Counted from the first letter of the stretch, positions 38,693-47,248 are shown. The stretch is 64,000 nt of DNA from Fimenecus sp045632525 (GCA_045632525.1 JAZQWV010000046.1:7742-71741), one strand, 5' to 3'. The notes: generated by a model from the sequence alone, not told the origin. Made by a program: numbers and translations.

Positions 38693-39990
38693 TTCATTGT
38701 TTCCTTTGCACCAAGAGTGTCAATTTTATCGTAATATTCAGTAATAATTTCTGTCATACATGAAAGGTCATTTTGCCATAATGATGTGTTCGCGAGAATG
38801 TCTTTGATACTGTCATTTTTCATTGTTTCAACAACATCTTTTGCATCATCGGGAGTGTCGTTTTTATAGAAATAAATAAGATTTGCCAAAGCCAATGAAA
38901 GTCTTTTTGGATATTCACCGTTTTTCTCTTTATATTCCAATAAAGTTGGCAAAACACGAACTGAAAATTTGCTCACTGAATTAAGTGCAATTGAACGCCA
39001 TTTGTGTGCGATAAATGGGTTTTTAAATCTGTCAAACACAGCGTCAGCAAATGCAATGCTCTCGTCATTTTCACCGATAGTTGGCAAAATTTCTTCTTTC
39101 ATACATTTGTTAAGGAATAATGAAGTAACATTATCATTCATTGCTTCGCCAACAGTTTCAATTCCTGAAAGCAATGCACCTGCAACGAGAGATGTGTGAG
39201 CACCGTTGAGAATTCTCACTTTAATTTTCTTATAAGGTTTTGCGTCATCTGTCCAGATTACATTGAAACCTGCTTCTTTGAGTGGGAATTCTTCTTCAAA
39301 ATCACCTTCAATAACCCAAAGGTGGAAGATTTCAGCAGTATCAAGGAATTTGTCGTCGGGGTGCGCATCCTTTGTCTCATCGTTAGGATAACCTGTAACA
39401 ATTCTGTCAACGAGAGTGTTAACAAAATGATTTTCGGTTTCTAACCAAGTAACAAACTCTGCTTCTAAATTCCAAAGTTTTGCATATTTTAAAACGCATT
39501 TTTTAAGCTCTGCACCATTGTTATCAATCAACTCACAAGGAAGTAAAATAAAGCCCTTTAAACCGTTTTTAAAGCGTCTGTAAAGCAACTGTGTAAGCTT
39601 TGCAGGGAAAGAGAGTGCAGGTGTATCATCAAACTTGCAAGAGTCAACAAATTCAATACCCGCTTCAGTTGTATTTGATACAATAAAACGGAAATCAGGG
39701 TTATCAGCAAGCGCTAAATAACCATCAAAATCTTTATAAGGGTCAATACATCTTGAAACAGATTCAATAAATGTATGCTCTTTCACGATTTCACCGTTTT
39801 GAATACCCCTTAAATAAAGGTTGTATTTGCAGTCTTGCTCATTCAAAAGGCCACATTTGCCACCAACTCGTGGCTGAATAATAACTGCTTTTCCGTCATA
39901 AAGACCTTTTTCATTCATCTTTTGAAGAAAATAGTTGAAAAATCCACGAAGAAAATTACCTTCACCGAATTGAATTACAGTTTCTTTCAT
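38674..39990 (-). CDS. uxaB: Tagaturonate/fructuronate reductase (mannitol dehydrogenase family)
   Basis: 438 residues from the ATG at 39990, one base after the stop of the upstream gene, with TTGGTGA as ribosome site; a TTG 12 bases earlier is the longer alternative. The polyol dehydrogenase start FGEGNFLRGFFNYFL and the catalytic KVRILNGAHTSLV region with Lys/Asn/His are clear. With uxaA next to it, reduction of tagaturonate to altronate is the likely reaction. Confidence 0.88.
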   Translation of the reverse strand: MKETVIQFGEGNFLRGFFNYFLQKMNEKGLYDGKAVIIQPRVGGKCGLLNEQDCKYNLYLRGIQNGEIVKEHTFIESVSRCIDPYKDFDGYLALADNPDFRFIVSNTTEAGIEFVDSCKFDDTPALSFPAKLTQLLYRRFKNGLKGFILLPCELIDNNGAELKKCVLKYAKLWNLEAEFVTWLETENHFVNTLVDRIVTGYPNDETKDAHPDDKFLDTAEIFHLWVIEGDFEEEFPLKEAGFNVIWTDDAKPYKKIKVRILNGAHTSLVAGALLSGIETVGEAMNDNVTSLFLNKCMKEEILPTIGENDESIAFADAVFDRFKNPFIAHKWRSIALNSVSKFSVRVLPTLLEYKEKNGEYPKRLSLALANLIYFYKNDTPDDAKDVVETMKNDSIKDILANTSLWQNDLSCMTEIITEYYDKIDTLGAKETMKWIVSQ

Positions 39991-39991
39991 T

Positions 39992-41011
39992 TTAGTCACC
40001 AATTTTTATAAGAAGTTTTGCAAGTGTACCATCATTGTTAGCAAGCGCTTTAAACGCATCAAGAGCATTATCCATATCATAAATGCCACTAACCATTTTC
40101 ATAGGGTCTGCTTTTTTGTTTGCAACAATATCAATTAAGTTGATAAAGTCGTCTTTGAGAGCATTACGACTTCCGTGAATATTTAATTCTTTTTTGAGAA
40201 TGATTGAGTGAATAAAGCTTGTTTCACGCTTGCCGTTACCGATAAGAATGATGTTAGCAGCAAAAGCAGCATTGTCGATACAACCCAAGAATGTTTCAGG
40301 TGCACCACAAGCCTCAATGCAAACATCAAAGCCGTTGCCGTTTGTGAATTCTTTTGTGAATTCTTCTAAAGACTGATTTTTAGTGTTAACAACTGCATCT
40401 GCGCCGTATTCTGTTGCAAGTGAAAGACGGTTGTCAAGAATGTCTGCCACAACAATTTTGTTGCATTTCTGCTTTGCTGCAAGAAGAGCAAAAAGACCAA
40501 TAGGACCTGCACCAATAACAAGCACATTGTCAGTTTCTTTGATAGTTGCGCGAGATACTGCGTGCTGTGAAATTGCAAAAGGCTCAATAAGTGCCAATTC
40601 CTGTGCTGAAAGACCTTTGCCGTCATAAATTCTTTCAATTGGCATTGAAATATATTCACAGAAAGCACCGTCACGCTGAACACCCATTGTCTGATTATCC
40701 GTACAGCAGTTTACAAAGCCACGCTCACAAGAATAGCAAGTGCCACAGTTGAAATATGGATTACAAGTAACAATATCACCAACATTTAAACCCTTATCGT
40801 TTTCAGGAATACTTATAATCTCTGCTGAAAACTCATGACCTGGAATTCTAGGGTATGTTGTGAATGGTTGGTTACCTGTGAATGATGCCACATCTGCACC
40901 GCAAATACCAACATATTTAACTTTCAAAAGTGCTTCTCCTTCTTTTACTTCGGGCATTGGCACTTCACGAATTTCAATTTCATTTGGATTAGAAATAACA
41001 ATAGCTTTCAT
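39992..41011 (-). CDS. Zinc-dependent medium-chain dehydrogenase
   Basis: A 339-residue MDR enzyme. GHEFSAEI, CGTCYSCERGFVNCC (structural zinc site) and VLVIGAGPIGLFALLAA (NAD binding) are all present. Related to L-idonate, sorbitol and galactonate dehydrogenases. Within the hexuronate operon it may oxidise a sugar acid or uronate-derived polyol. AGGACAAATAA precedes the ATG. Confidence 0.88.
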   Translation of the reverse strand: MKAIVISNPNEIEIREVPMPEVKEGEALLKVKYVGICGADVASFTGNQPFTTYPRIPGHEFSAEIISIPENDKGLNVGDIVTCNPYFNCGTCYSCERGFVNCCTDNQTMGVQRDGAFCEYISMPIERIYDGKGLSAQELALIEPFAISQHAVSRATIKETDNVLVIGAGPIGLFALLAAKQKCNKIVVADILDNRLSLATEYGADAVVNTKNQSLEEFTKEFTNGNGFDVCIEACGAPETFLGCIDNAAFAANIILIGNGKRETSFIHSIILKKELNIHGSRNALKDDFINLIDIVANKKADPMKMVSGIYDMDNALDAFKALANNDGTLAKLLIKIGD

Positions 41012-41013
41012 TT

Positions 41014-42219
41014 TTATTTGTCCTCTTCAATATAATTTTTGTCCCAGATAACACCAGTTTTCAGTGGTGCACCTTTGCAGAATATCTTGTTTTCATAAGC
41101 ATCTAATGGGTCTTTGATAAACTCGTCTTTATCGATTAACTCAACAACTTCATCATAACGAGAGTCAACAAGTACTTCGATAGCTTTTTCCATGTGAGAC
41201 TGACGGAAGTTGATTGATGCAAAAATGAGATGATTTTCAAAACCAAATGGCATTGTGTCATAAGACACCACAGGACCTAATGAGAAACTGTTATAAATGC
41301 CGTTGCAACCAAGCACTTTATGTTGGAATGCGATTCTGTGTTCAACATTGCTACCACTTGTGCCAACGAACATTGTTGCTCGTCCACCAATTTTTTCAAT
41401 AATCTTTTGTGCTGTTTCTTCTTCAGTAAAACCACTTGTGCAAAGATAATCTGCACCTGCAATCTCTTTTGAAAATACTACCTTTTTGCAGTTTTCATCA
41501 CTTCTGCCAACAAACAAAATTTGTGCGTCAGGGTGATTTCTCTTAATCTGGTCTGCGATGAAAAGTCCTGTCATACCAAGACCGAAAACAACTGTTTTTG
41601 AGAAAATATTGTCTTTTGCAAGTTTTCTCGCCTCTGCTTCAGAGCAATTGTGCTTAGCCATTTCTACTCTGAAATTCTGTGCTTCACCAAGGTCTTCCAT
41701 TCGCTCAAGTTGGAAGATAGCACAAGCATAAGGGTCTGCAAATGATAATTTTTTCGCAACGGATAAAGGCAATTTTTGAAGCCTTTCATATTTTTCTGGT
41801 AAGTGAAGAAGCATATCGGGGTTAAAATAATTCTTATCACAGAAAAGTCCGTCTGCTTTATCGCAACCATATTCAAAATATGTCTCATCTTCGGTATAAC
41901 GGGTGGGGTCATAACTATCACCACCACGGATAAGCACAATAGCGAAACGATTTTCACTTGGCACCCAAACAACACCTTCGTGACCGTTGATAAGTCTGTT
42001 TTCACCTTTAGGGAATTTCGCTGAAAGTTTATTATCTCTACCCATTTTCATAAGCTCAAAGTCTGTGCCACAGAAACCTTGAAAAACAGGATGAGCTTCA
42101 ATGCCTTTATATAATGGCTCACCACGAAGTCTTTGTCTTTCGGGATTTATTAAATTAATTTCGCCATATTTAATAGGCAAATCCTTGTCATTTTGAAAAT
42201 ATGTACCATAAGTTTTCAT
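41014..42219 (-). CDS. MDR-type dehydrogenase, glucose-dehydrogenase-like
   Basis: 401 residues from the ATG at 42219 (AAAGGA spaced nine; the ATG nine bases earlier is too close to it). A medium-chain dehydrogenase form: FCGTDFELM, NGHEGVV, VVFGLGMTGLFIADQI for the cofactor. The structural zinc lobe is not the usual four-Cys type. It resembles archaeal/bacterial glucose 1-dehydrogenases. First gene of the five-gene operon 42.2-36.5 kb; intergenic gaps are only 1-2 bases or overlaps. Confidence 0.75.
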   Translation of the reverse strand: MKTYGTYFQNDKDLPIKYGEINLINPERQRLRGEPLYKGIEAHPVFQGFCGTDFELMKMGRDNKLSAKFPKGENRLINGHEGVVWVPSENRFAIVLIRGGDSYDPTRYTEDETYFEYGCDKADGLFCDKNYFNPDMLLHLPEKYERLQKLPLSVAKKLSFADPYACAIFQLERMEDLGEAQNFRVEMAKHNCSEAEARKLAKDNIFSKTVVFGLGMTGLFIADQIKRNHPDAQILFVGRSDENCKKVVFSKEIAGADYLCTSGFTEEETAQKIIEKIGGRATMFVGTSGSNVEHRIAFQHKVLGCNGIYNSFSLGPVVSYDTMPFGFENHLIFASINFRQSHMEKAIEVLVDSRYDEVVELIDKDEFIKDPLDAYENKIFCKGAPLKTGVIWDKNYIEEDK

Positions 42220-42302
42220 TAAAATCATTCCTTTTCATAGCAATGAAAATATACACAGACATTATATCACTCTAATATATCAAATACAATATTTAACAAT
42301 AA

Positions 42303-42340
42303 AAAAACGAGTTCACACAAAAGTGTGAACTCGTTTTTTT
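42303..42340. terminator. Terminator at the left boundary of element B
   Basis: Stem ACGAGTTCACAC / GTGTGAACTCGT, loop AAAA, T7 on the plus side and A7 on the other. Its T-run adjoins the tRNA-Leu 3' fragment; on the minus strand it would be the original terminator of the tRNA-Leu gene before integration. Confidence 0.85.
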
Positions 42341-42368
42341 GGTGCGGGTAACAGGACTTGAACCTGCA
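42340..42368 (-). other. Left attachment site of element B (tRNA-Leu 3' fragment)
   Basis: 29 bases identical to the 3' end of the intact tRNA-Leu at 56201-56229: the CCA end, acceptor strand and T arm. Similarity continues unevenly to about 42396 through the variable arm into the anticodon stem, then stops. There is no D arm or 5' acceptor strand, so it is a remnant. The strict direct repeat marks the two ends of the element. Confidence 0.9.
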
Positions 42369-42720
42369 AGTCTTGCGACACATGAACCTGAATTTTATAA
42401 ATAGGTGTGCCGATGAGTTCCTACGAGTTCCTTACGGTCCCCTGTTAAACCCTTTATTTATGCGGGTTTTTCGACCAAAATCGCCATAAAGCCACTAACC
42501 GTGCGCCCTGCACGGTTTTTCTCATTTTTCGGATGTTTGTTAGAACGATTTTAGAAGCGTTTTATTAGAACATAGTTCTAACGTATCCTTTTACCTTGTC
42601 GGATTTTGAATTGTTTGAAATATAAAAAATTTTTTGATTCGGCTATGTAAGGCTATGGTATGGTTATGTATTTTTATAGCAAGGAAATCCCTTGATATAA
42701 AGGCTTTTGAGCCTCTTTGA
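42369..42720. other. Left end of element B, non-coding
   Basis: No ORF with a ribosome site. It holds a small terminator hairpin CCGTGC / GCACGG with T5 (42499-42520) and a cluster of GTTAGAA-type words: 42539-42545, about 42549, about 42565, and an inverted GTTCTAAC at 42575-42582. The same word occurs twice inverted inside the right end (56070-56087), as expected for integrase arm-binding sites. Confidence 0.5.
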
Positions 42721-42724
42721 GCGA

Positions 42725-42753
42725 TTGACAAGGAGTGTCGAATATTGTATAAT
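42725..42753 (+). promoter_or_regulatory. Consensus promoter of the toxin mRNA
   Basis: TTGACA and TATAAT with a 17-bp spacer, a perfect sigma-A match. It lies 106 bases before the toxin start, so the mRNA has a long leader with hairpins (GGCTACC..GGTAGGC, and GGAGGGGC..CCTCC), typical of type I toxins whose translation is held back by leader structure. Confidence 0.8.
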
Positions 42754-42858
42754 ATGGATGGTGCTTCGCACCCTTAGAGGCTACCATAACGGTAGGCGGT
42801 TAGCCCTTCTTTACTAAGGAGGGGCACTTTTCCCTCCTAAATGAAAGGAGGGGTGCCA

Positions 42859-42945
42859 ATGGTTACTTACGAGACTTTGTTCCTTTTCGGTTCACTTGTT
42901 GTAGCAATTATCGCACTTGTTATTGACATAACAAAAAAGAAATAA
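42859..42945 (+). CDS. Type I toxin, holin-like (TxpA/Hol-Tox type)
   Basis: A 28-residue hydrophobic peptide, MVTYETLFLFGSLVVAIIAL then VIDITKKK: short polar start with TYE, one transmembrane helix and a lysine tail. This pattern is that of the 'putative holin-like toxin' family, of which B. subtilis TxpA and BsrG are relatives. Such peptides insert into the membrane and stop growth when the antisense RNA is lost. AAAGGAGGGG precedes the ATG. An antisense promoter downstream completes the pair. Family call is by pattern, not search. Confidence 0.8.
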   Translation: MVTYETLFLFGSLVVAIIALVIDITKKK

Positions 42946-43016
42946 CCGCCCCTCGCCAAAAGTGCGGTTATTTCTTTAACCCATTATTAGGCTGACCGTC
43001 TATCGGTAGCCTCTCT
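42930..43016 (-). ncRNA. Antisense RNA antitoxin overlapping the toxin 3' end
   Basis: On the minus strand TTGACA (43050-43045) and TATAAT (43028-43023) are spaced by 16 bp, a very strong promoter that should start RNA near 43016. The shared hairpin GAAATAACCGC / GCGGTTATTTC (42939-42974) is followed by CTTTTTTG in this direction and ends the RNA after about 85 bases. The RNA would pair with the 3' end of the toxin mRNA, as RatA pairs with txpA. Ends are estimates. Confidence 0.65.
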
Positions 43017-43090
43017 GCTTATATTATAGCAGATTTTACGGATTTGTCAACTGTTTGGAATTAAGCTTATTAATGTAGGAGTTATTAATT

Positions 43091-44689
43091 ATGAAAATTT
43101 TTTATTCTTGGCAATCTGATTTGCCGAATAGTAAAACGAGGGGATTTATCCAAGACTGTATCGATGCGGCAATAAAGCATTTGTCTGATATAGTTTTTAT
43201 AGAGGCAGATCGTGACACGCAAGGCGAATTTGGATCTCCTGATATTGTAGAGACTGTTTTTTCTAAAATAGATGAGTGTGACTTATTTATTGCCGATGTT
43301 AGCATTGTGAACAAATATAATGCTATTGACGATAACGGTGAAAAATCAAAAGCAATTAAATTATCCCCAAATCCTAATGTTCTTTTGGAATTGGGTTATG
43401 CAGCAAAAGCGCTTACATGGGAAAGAGTCGTATGTATTATGAATACTGACTATGGTAAAGTCGGTGAACTTCCTTTTGATTTAGAACATAGAAGGCCACT
43501 ACAATACTCGTTAGATGGTCAAAAAAAGTCGGCAGTAAAAGAGTATGTTCGCAATATCATAGTGGGCAATGTTTTAAATGTTATGGAAGAAGGCGTTCGT
43601 GCCAAAGGCAATACCGCAAATCATATTGTCGGGGGTATTTCTATGGAGAATGGAGAAATATCAAATTCTATTACTCCACTAGACCTACGGCTAACAAACA
43701 GTTTTAAAACTAAATATGATGAACTTAAAGATGCATGTTTGTCGTTAATTGAAAAAATTAATTCAAACAAGTTGCCAACAACCGTTACGAGCGATGAGAC
43801 GAAAGAAATTGATGCGCAAGAACAGACCAAAGAAGAAAAACTTTCAGCAATGGCAAAAACAATTACGTTGTTTATGGAGGAAGGTAAACCGGTTTCTATA
43901 AACGACAATGATATAGCGTGGATTCGTCAACAAGTAAAATTATTGTTTAGAATAGACTTAGCCGATGATTTTTTCAGCTTGGGTGACTTGAAAATTAAAA
44001 TAGGTAATTTTTTGGTTCAATCAGAGTATATCGGCACGACAAACGAAAAGGTTAAGTATGATGATTTGAGAGATTTGCAATCAAAGCTATTAAAGCTTGA
44101 TGTGCTTGAGCTTTTTATAAAAACTTTTGACGACTTGATATTATTACCTTTAGCAATATATAACAACTCTACGATTTCAGACGAGGAAATCTCGATATCG
44201 GTAGTTGTTGACCCTGAAACCGCAGAAGTGGTTATTCCCTCTAGAGAACTCTTGGCTGAAGAACTTCGCGGGGATGATGAGCATGTTGGATTAGAAGGTG
44301 CCGTGTATGATGCTGGCTACGCTAAGATACTTATGATGCCTGAAAGTGGCGAAATAACTTATGATACAGATATTTCTTTCGACCCAAGCGATATACAGAA
44401 AGAATTGCGTAAAAACGCAACTGATGTTTTTGGAAACTCTACATATAAACCTGATGCAGATGATTACGAAGATGAAATCATAAAGTTTATAGCATCTCCA
44501 ATGCAAGGACGAAACGATACGTTGTTGTTTGAGATTGAAAGCCTTAGAGCAAACGAAAGAAAATGGATAGGTCCATTAATTGCATTAAAACCGAAATCTG
44601 ATACTATTCGTTTGTCATATTCGGTAAAATCTAAAAATTCAAATGGTCTTATTTCTTCCGATTTGATATGCAAAAATAGTAATAAGTAA
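43091..44689 (+). CDS. TIR-like / nucleotide-binding domain protein, candidate defence effector
   Basis: A 532-residue protein. The first ~150 residues begin KIFYSWQSDLPNSKTR and contain IDECDLFIADVS and NPNVLLELGYA (94-104), the arrangement of TIR-like and deoxyribosyltransferase-like Rossmann folds, with E100 in the place of the catalytic Glu that attacks NAD or nucleosides. The remaining ~380 residues (helical part to about 330, then acidic mixed part) match nothing I recognise and may be a sensor domain. Proteins of this build are found in phage-defence islands. NAD cleavage is inference. GTAGGAG precedes the ATG. Confidence 0.6.
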   Translation: MKIFYSWQSDLPNSKTRGFIQDCIDAAIKHLSDIVFIEADRDTQGEFGSPDIVETVFSKIDECDLFIADVSIVNKYNAIDDNGEKSKAIKLSPNPNVLLELGYAAKALTWERVVCIMNTDYGKVGELPFDLEHRRPLQYSLDGQKKSAVKEYVRNIIVGNVLNVMEEGVRAKGNTANHIVGGISMENGEISNSITPLDLRLTNSFKTKYDELKDACLSLIEKINSNKLPTTVTSDETKEIDAQEQTKEEKLSAMAKTITLFMEEGKPVSINDNDIAWIRQQVKLLFRIDLADDFFSLGDLKIKIGNFLVQSEYIGTTNEKVKYDDLRDLQSKLLKLDVLELFIKTFDDLILLPLAIYNNSTISDEEISISVVVDPETAEVVIPSRELLAEELRGDDEHVGLEGAVYDAGYAKILMMPESGEITYDTDISFDPSDIQKELRKNATDVFGNSTYKPDADDYEDEIIKFIASPMQGRNDTLLFEIESLRANERKWIGPLIALKPKSDTIRLSYSVKSKNSNGLISSDLICKNSNK

Positions 44690-44708
44690 CTCCATTGTTG
44701 CGACGTAG

Positions 44709-45428
44709 CTATTCTTGAATATCCTTCTGAATATGCTTTTTTATATGTTTTTGCGATGTATGATACCTTTTGATTAAGACACTAATAACAACCGTTAGTA
44801 ATAAAAATATTGTAATTACCCAAGGAATAAGAAAATAAAACTTATATTTGCTAAGATACTTACTGCCCAAGGAAAACAAAACCAATAAAGCATTTGATAT
44901 TATTGCTGTTAATCCTATTAATAAGTAATCTTTTTTATTCAACTTTTCTTCTTGGCTTTTGTGAATGGAATATCCTATTTGATTACCAATTCCAAAAAGA
45001 GCATATGCAAAAAAGAGTCCAAAATCCCCGAAAGGAATTGCAATTATAGTGAGAGACAAAATAAGTCCACTTATAATGTTTTGGTGCACTTTATTTATTT
45101 TACTAAGGTCCTCTATATTACAAAGTTTGTTATACAGTAATTTAGTAAGAAAATTGCTCAAAAGGATTGCAAACAGCACCAAAATTTCCGGAATGTTATT
45201 AATTAACTCTTGAAGAAACTTGGAAGCGAAAATGTTTTTGTCAATGTTGGGGGCATTAAAGATTGTTTCAAAGTAATATGGAAAAAGTATGAGTAAATAA
45301 TCAATTAAGTATATTACTGCAAACCCTAACTTATCAGAAAAATTAATCTTCCCTTTACTCTCTAACCAAACCATAATTACAAGGAATATTATAAAAAATA
45401 CAGATATTGTGCTACAAATAGCATTCAT
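44709..45428 (-). CDS. Membrane protein of unknown function
   Basis: A 239-residue protein with six or seven hydrophobic helices and a basic C-terminal tail (KRYHTSQKHIKKHIQK). AAAGGAGAGG precedes the ATG. It converges on the TIR-like gene with only 19 bases between stops. No family recognised. In a defence setting it could be a membrane partner, but nothing in the sequence shows this. Confidence 0.6.
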   Translation of the reverse strand: MNAICSTISVFFIIFLVIMVWLESKGKINFSDKLGFAVIYLIDYLLILFPYYFETIFNAPNIDKNIFASKFLQELINNIPEILVLFAILLSNFLTKLLYNKLCNIEDLSKINKVHQNIISGLILSLTIIAIPFGDFGLFFAYALFGIGNQIGYSIHKSQEEKLNKKDYLLIGLTAIISNALLVLFSLGSKYLSKYKFYFLIPWVITIFLLLTVVISVLIKRYHTSQKHIKKHIQKDIQE

Positions 45429-45458
45429 AAAACAAACCTCTCCTTTGATAAATATTTT

Positions 45459-45494
45459 AAAGGCAGTCTCACTTTTGATAGTGAGGCTGCCTTT
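45459..45494. terminator. Hairpin after the xre gene
   Basis: A 14-bp stem AAAGGCAGTCTCAC / GTGAGGCTGCCTTT with one mismatch and an 8-nt loop, between the repressor gene and the membrane-protein gene on the same strand. Confidence 0.7.
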
Positions 45495-45497
45495 CGT

Positions 45498-45809
45498 TTA
45501 TCTGTTATTTAATCGTTCTGCGGTGCTAATAAGCACGTCAAGATCTTCTTGGGACATGTTACGAGTTAACTCATATAATTTTTGAACGAGCTGAGGTTCT
45601 TTTATATCTTCGTCGAAGAACTCTCTAGGAGTAACGCCTAGATATTCACATATATAAAGAAACTCTCCCAAGGACGGCATTGATCTGCCAGATGAAATAC
45701 TCTGCATATAACTCTTGCTGTGTCCTAAGTCTGTGCTCATTCTATATTCCGAAACATTCTTTTTCGTTCTTAAAACAGAAATTCTATCCCTAATAAATTG
45801 TAAATCCAT
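45498..45809 (-). CDS. Xre-family repressor
   Basis: 103 residues from the ATG at 45809 (GAGGTG six bases upstream). HTH domain: FIRDRISVLRTKKNVSEYRM, then LGHSKSYMQSISSGRSMPSL and a dimer-like C-terminal helix (QEDLDVLISTAERL). It diverges from the SLOG-like gene over a region full of AGCGGTAAT / ATTACCGCT words, so it should repress that promoter and perhaps its own. Confidence 0.85.
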   Translation of the reverse strand: MDLQFIRDRISVLRTKKNVSEYRMSTDLGHSKSYMQSISSGRSMPSLGEFLYICEYLGVTPREFFDEDIKEPQLVQKLYELTRNMSQEDLDVLISTAERLNNR

Positions 45810-45846
45810 CGTCAACACCTCGCATTTATTATTGTATAATAATTTT

Positions 45847-45910
45847 AGCGGTAATATTCACGATAAAATTACCGATTATAGTTGATAATTACCGCTAAAA
45901 GCGGTATAAT
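45847..45910 (+). promoter_or_regulatory. Promoter and operator array between xre and the SLOG-like gene
   Basis: Plus-strand TTGATA (45882-45887) and TATAAT (45905-45910) are 17 bp apart. The spacer holds a perfect palindrome ACCGCTAAAAGCGGT, and two more half sites (AGCGGTAAT at about 45847, ATTACCGAT at about 45869) lie upstream. A repressor bound to the spacer would block RNA polymerase. Confidence 0.7.
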
Positions 45911-45961
45911 GTAGTAGGATATTCAAACTAAAATCAGTAATATGCGATAAGGATGTATAAC

Positions 45962-46441
45962 GTGTTAAAGATTTTTACTGTTGCATTTTTCGGTCACAGA
46001 TATATAGATAATCCGTTAAAGGTGGAAGAATTGCTTGAAGAGCAGATAAGAAAACTTATTAACGAAAAAGAATATGTTGATTTTATTGTTGGACGCAACG
46101 GCGAGTTTGACCAGTGCGTTTCGTCAGCGGTGCTTCGTGTACGAAAAAATTATAGGGATGATAACAGCTCCCTTGTTTTGATACTACCGTACCCAACCGC
46201 CGAATACATTAACAACCATAATTATTATGAAGATTATTATAGTGACATTGAAATTTCGCATGCAGCTTCAAAAGCGCACCCGAAATCTGCCATACAAATC
46301 CGCAACCGTGAGATGGTAGACAGAGCTGATTTGGTTATTTGCTATATTGAGCACAACGAGGGCGGTGCCTATAAAACCGTAAAATATGCTTCCGAGCAGA
46401 ATAAACCCATAATCAATCTTGCTGATTGTGTTGACTATTGA
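45962..46441 (+). CDS. SLOG/DUF1273-like nucleotide-binding protein
   Basis: 159 residues from GTG at 45962, which has AAGG nine bases upstream; the ATG nine bases earlier touches the ribosome site. TVAFFGHRYI at the start, EFDQCVSSAVLRVRK, a variable middle, and EHNEGGAYKTVKYA near the end form the Rossmann-like SLOG pattern (YpsA/DprA-related) that binds nucleotides or NAD-derived ligands. SLOG proteins are often sensors beside TIR or channel effectors. First of several short genes on the same strand; the next gene follows closely. Confidence 0.65.
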   Translation: MLKIFTVAFFGHRYIDNPLKVEELLEEQIRKLINEKEYVDFIVGRNGEFDQCVSSAVLRVRKNYRDDNSSLVLILPYPTAEYINNHNYYEDYYSDIEISHAASKAHPKSAIQIRNREMVDRADLVICYIEHNEGGAYKTVKYASEQNKPIINLADCVDY

Positions 46442-46455
46442 AAAGGAGAAGAAAA

Positions 46456-46638
46456 ATGAAAGTTTTTAAATTTATAGTAGTAAGTATCTTGACTTTAATT
46501 ACAATTCAAACCGCATATTTTGCTTTATTATATAAAGCCAATACAGCAACCGGGACTTTTCTTATATGTTTAGGGATAACACTATTTGTCGCTTGTGATG
46601 GCGGCTTGGAGAAGAAAAACGAATCGTCTTCTAAATAA
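46456..46638 (+). CDS. Small two-helix membrane protein
   Basis: 60 residues from the ATG with AAAGGAGAAG upstream: two hydrophobic segments (about 4-24 and 32-48) and a polar tail. It follows the SLOG-like gene by 14 bases and is probably co-transcribed. No family recognised. Confidence 0.6.
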   Translation: MKVFKFIVVSILTLITIQTAYFALLYKANTATGTFLICLGITLFVACDGGLEKKNESSSK

Positions 46639-46803
46639 CTTTCTTTTATTTACGGTTTGTGTTATAATGTTTTGTAGAAAACTGTCTACTTGACAGAGGG
46701 TGCGTTAGCTGTAAGTCCGTTTTATAGTACACTAACTATGCTAAAATTTAAATAATAGATGGTGAAAGCCAAAATTGTTTAAATTATTAAAAGGAGAATT
46801 AAT

Positions 46804-47037
46804 ATGCCTGATATGAATGATTTTCATGCTTTTAAAAGCACAAGCGGCGGTGACGGAGGCGGTTCTAAAGGCGGCGGTGGTGGCAAATGGGACTTTGGCT
46901 GCGGCTGGGTTGTGATAGTAGTTGTCGCTTATATGCTAATACATTTTATTTTCAGTGGAGCTAGTTGGGATGCAATAGACACTCTTTTAGGACTTGGTTT
47001 TCTTGCATTTTTGTTTGCAAGATCGCTTTTTAGATAG
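46804..47037 (+). CDS. Gly-rich small membrane protein
   Basis: 77 residues: a polar start, a run rich in Gly and Ser (about 14-28), then two hydrophobic helices. AAAGGAGAAT lies before the ATG, and a TATAAT box at 46663-46668 may start its transcript. Similar Gly-rich tail-anchored peptides exist in phages and defence islands without known function. Confidence 0.55.
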   Translation: MPDMNDFHAFKSTSGGDGGGSKGGGGGKWDFGCGWVVIVVVAYMLIHFIFSGASWDAIDTLLGLGFLAFLFARSLFR

Positions 47038-47047
47038 GATTGACAAG

Positions 47048-47248
47048 ATGAATGTTTTTAATAAAGAAATATATGCAAAAAATCTACGCGAGTATTATAT
47101 AAAAAATTATGGCGAAAATGAAGCGGATATATGGTATGAGCAACCGGCAGTTAATGTTTGGGTGTTCGAACGTGCTAGTAAGATTATCACACTTAAAAGT
47201 CATGTACTGACCGGTGAAGTAACAAAATTTGAAGAAGAAAAAGGTTGA
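47048..47248 (+). CDS. Small hypothetical protein
   Basis: 66 residues from the ATG at 47048 (AGGA spaced eight); a longer frame overlaps the previous gene without a ribosome site. Soluble, aromatic-rich, mixed charge. Same strand and ten bases after the Gly-rich gene. No family recognised. Confidence 0.5.
   Translation: MNVFNKEIYAKNLREYYIKNYGENEADIWYEQPAVNVWVFERASKIITLKSHVLTGEVTKFEEEKG

Noticed and set aside
46994..47047. Longer start for the small ORF at 47048
   Set aside because: It would overlap the Gly-rich gene and lacks a ribosome site; the ATG at 47048 has AGGA eight bases upstream.
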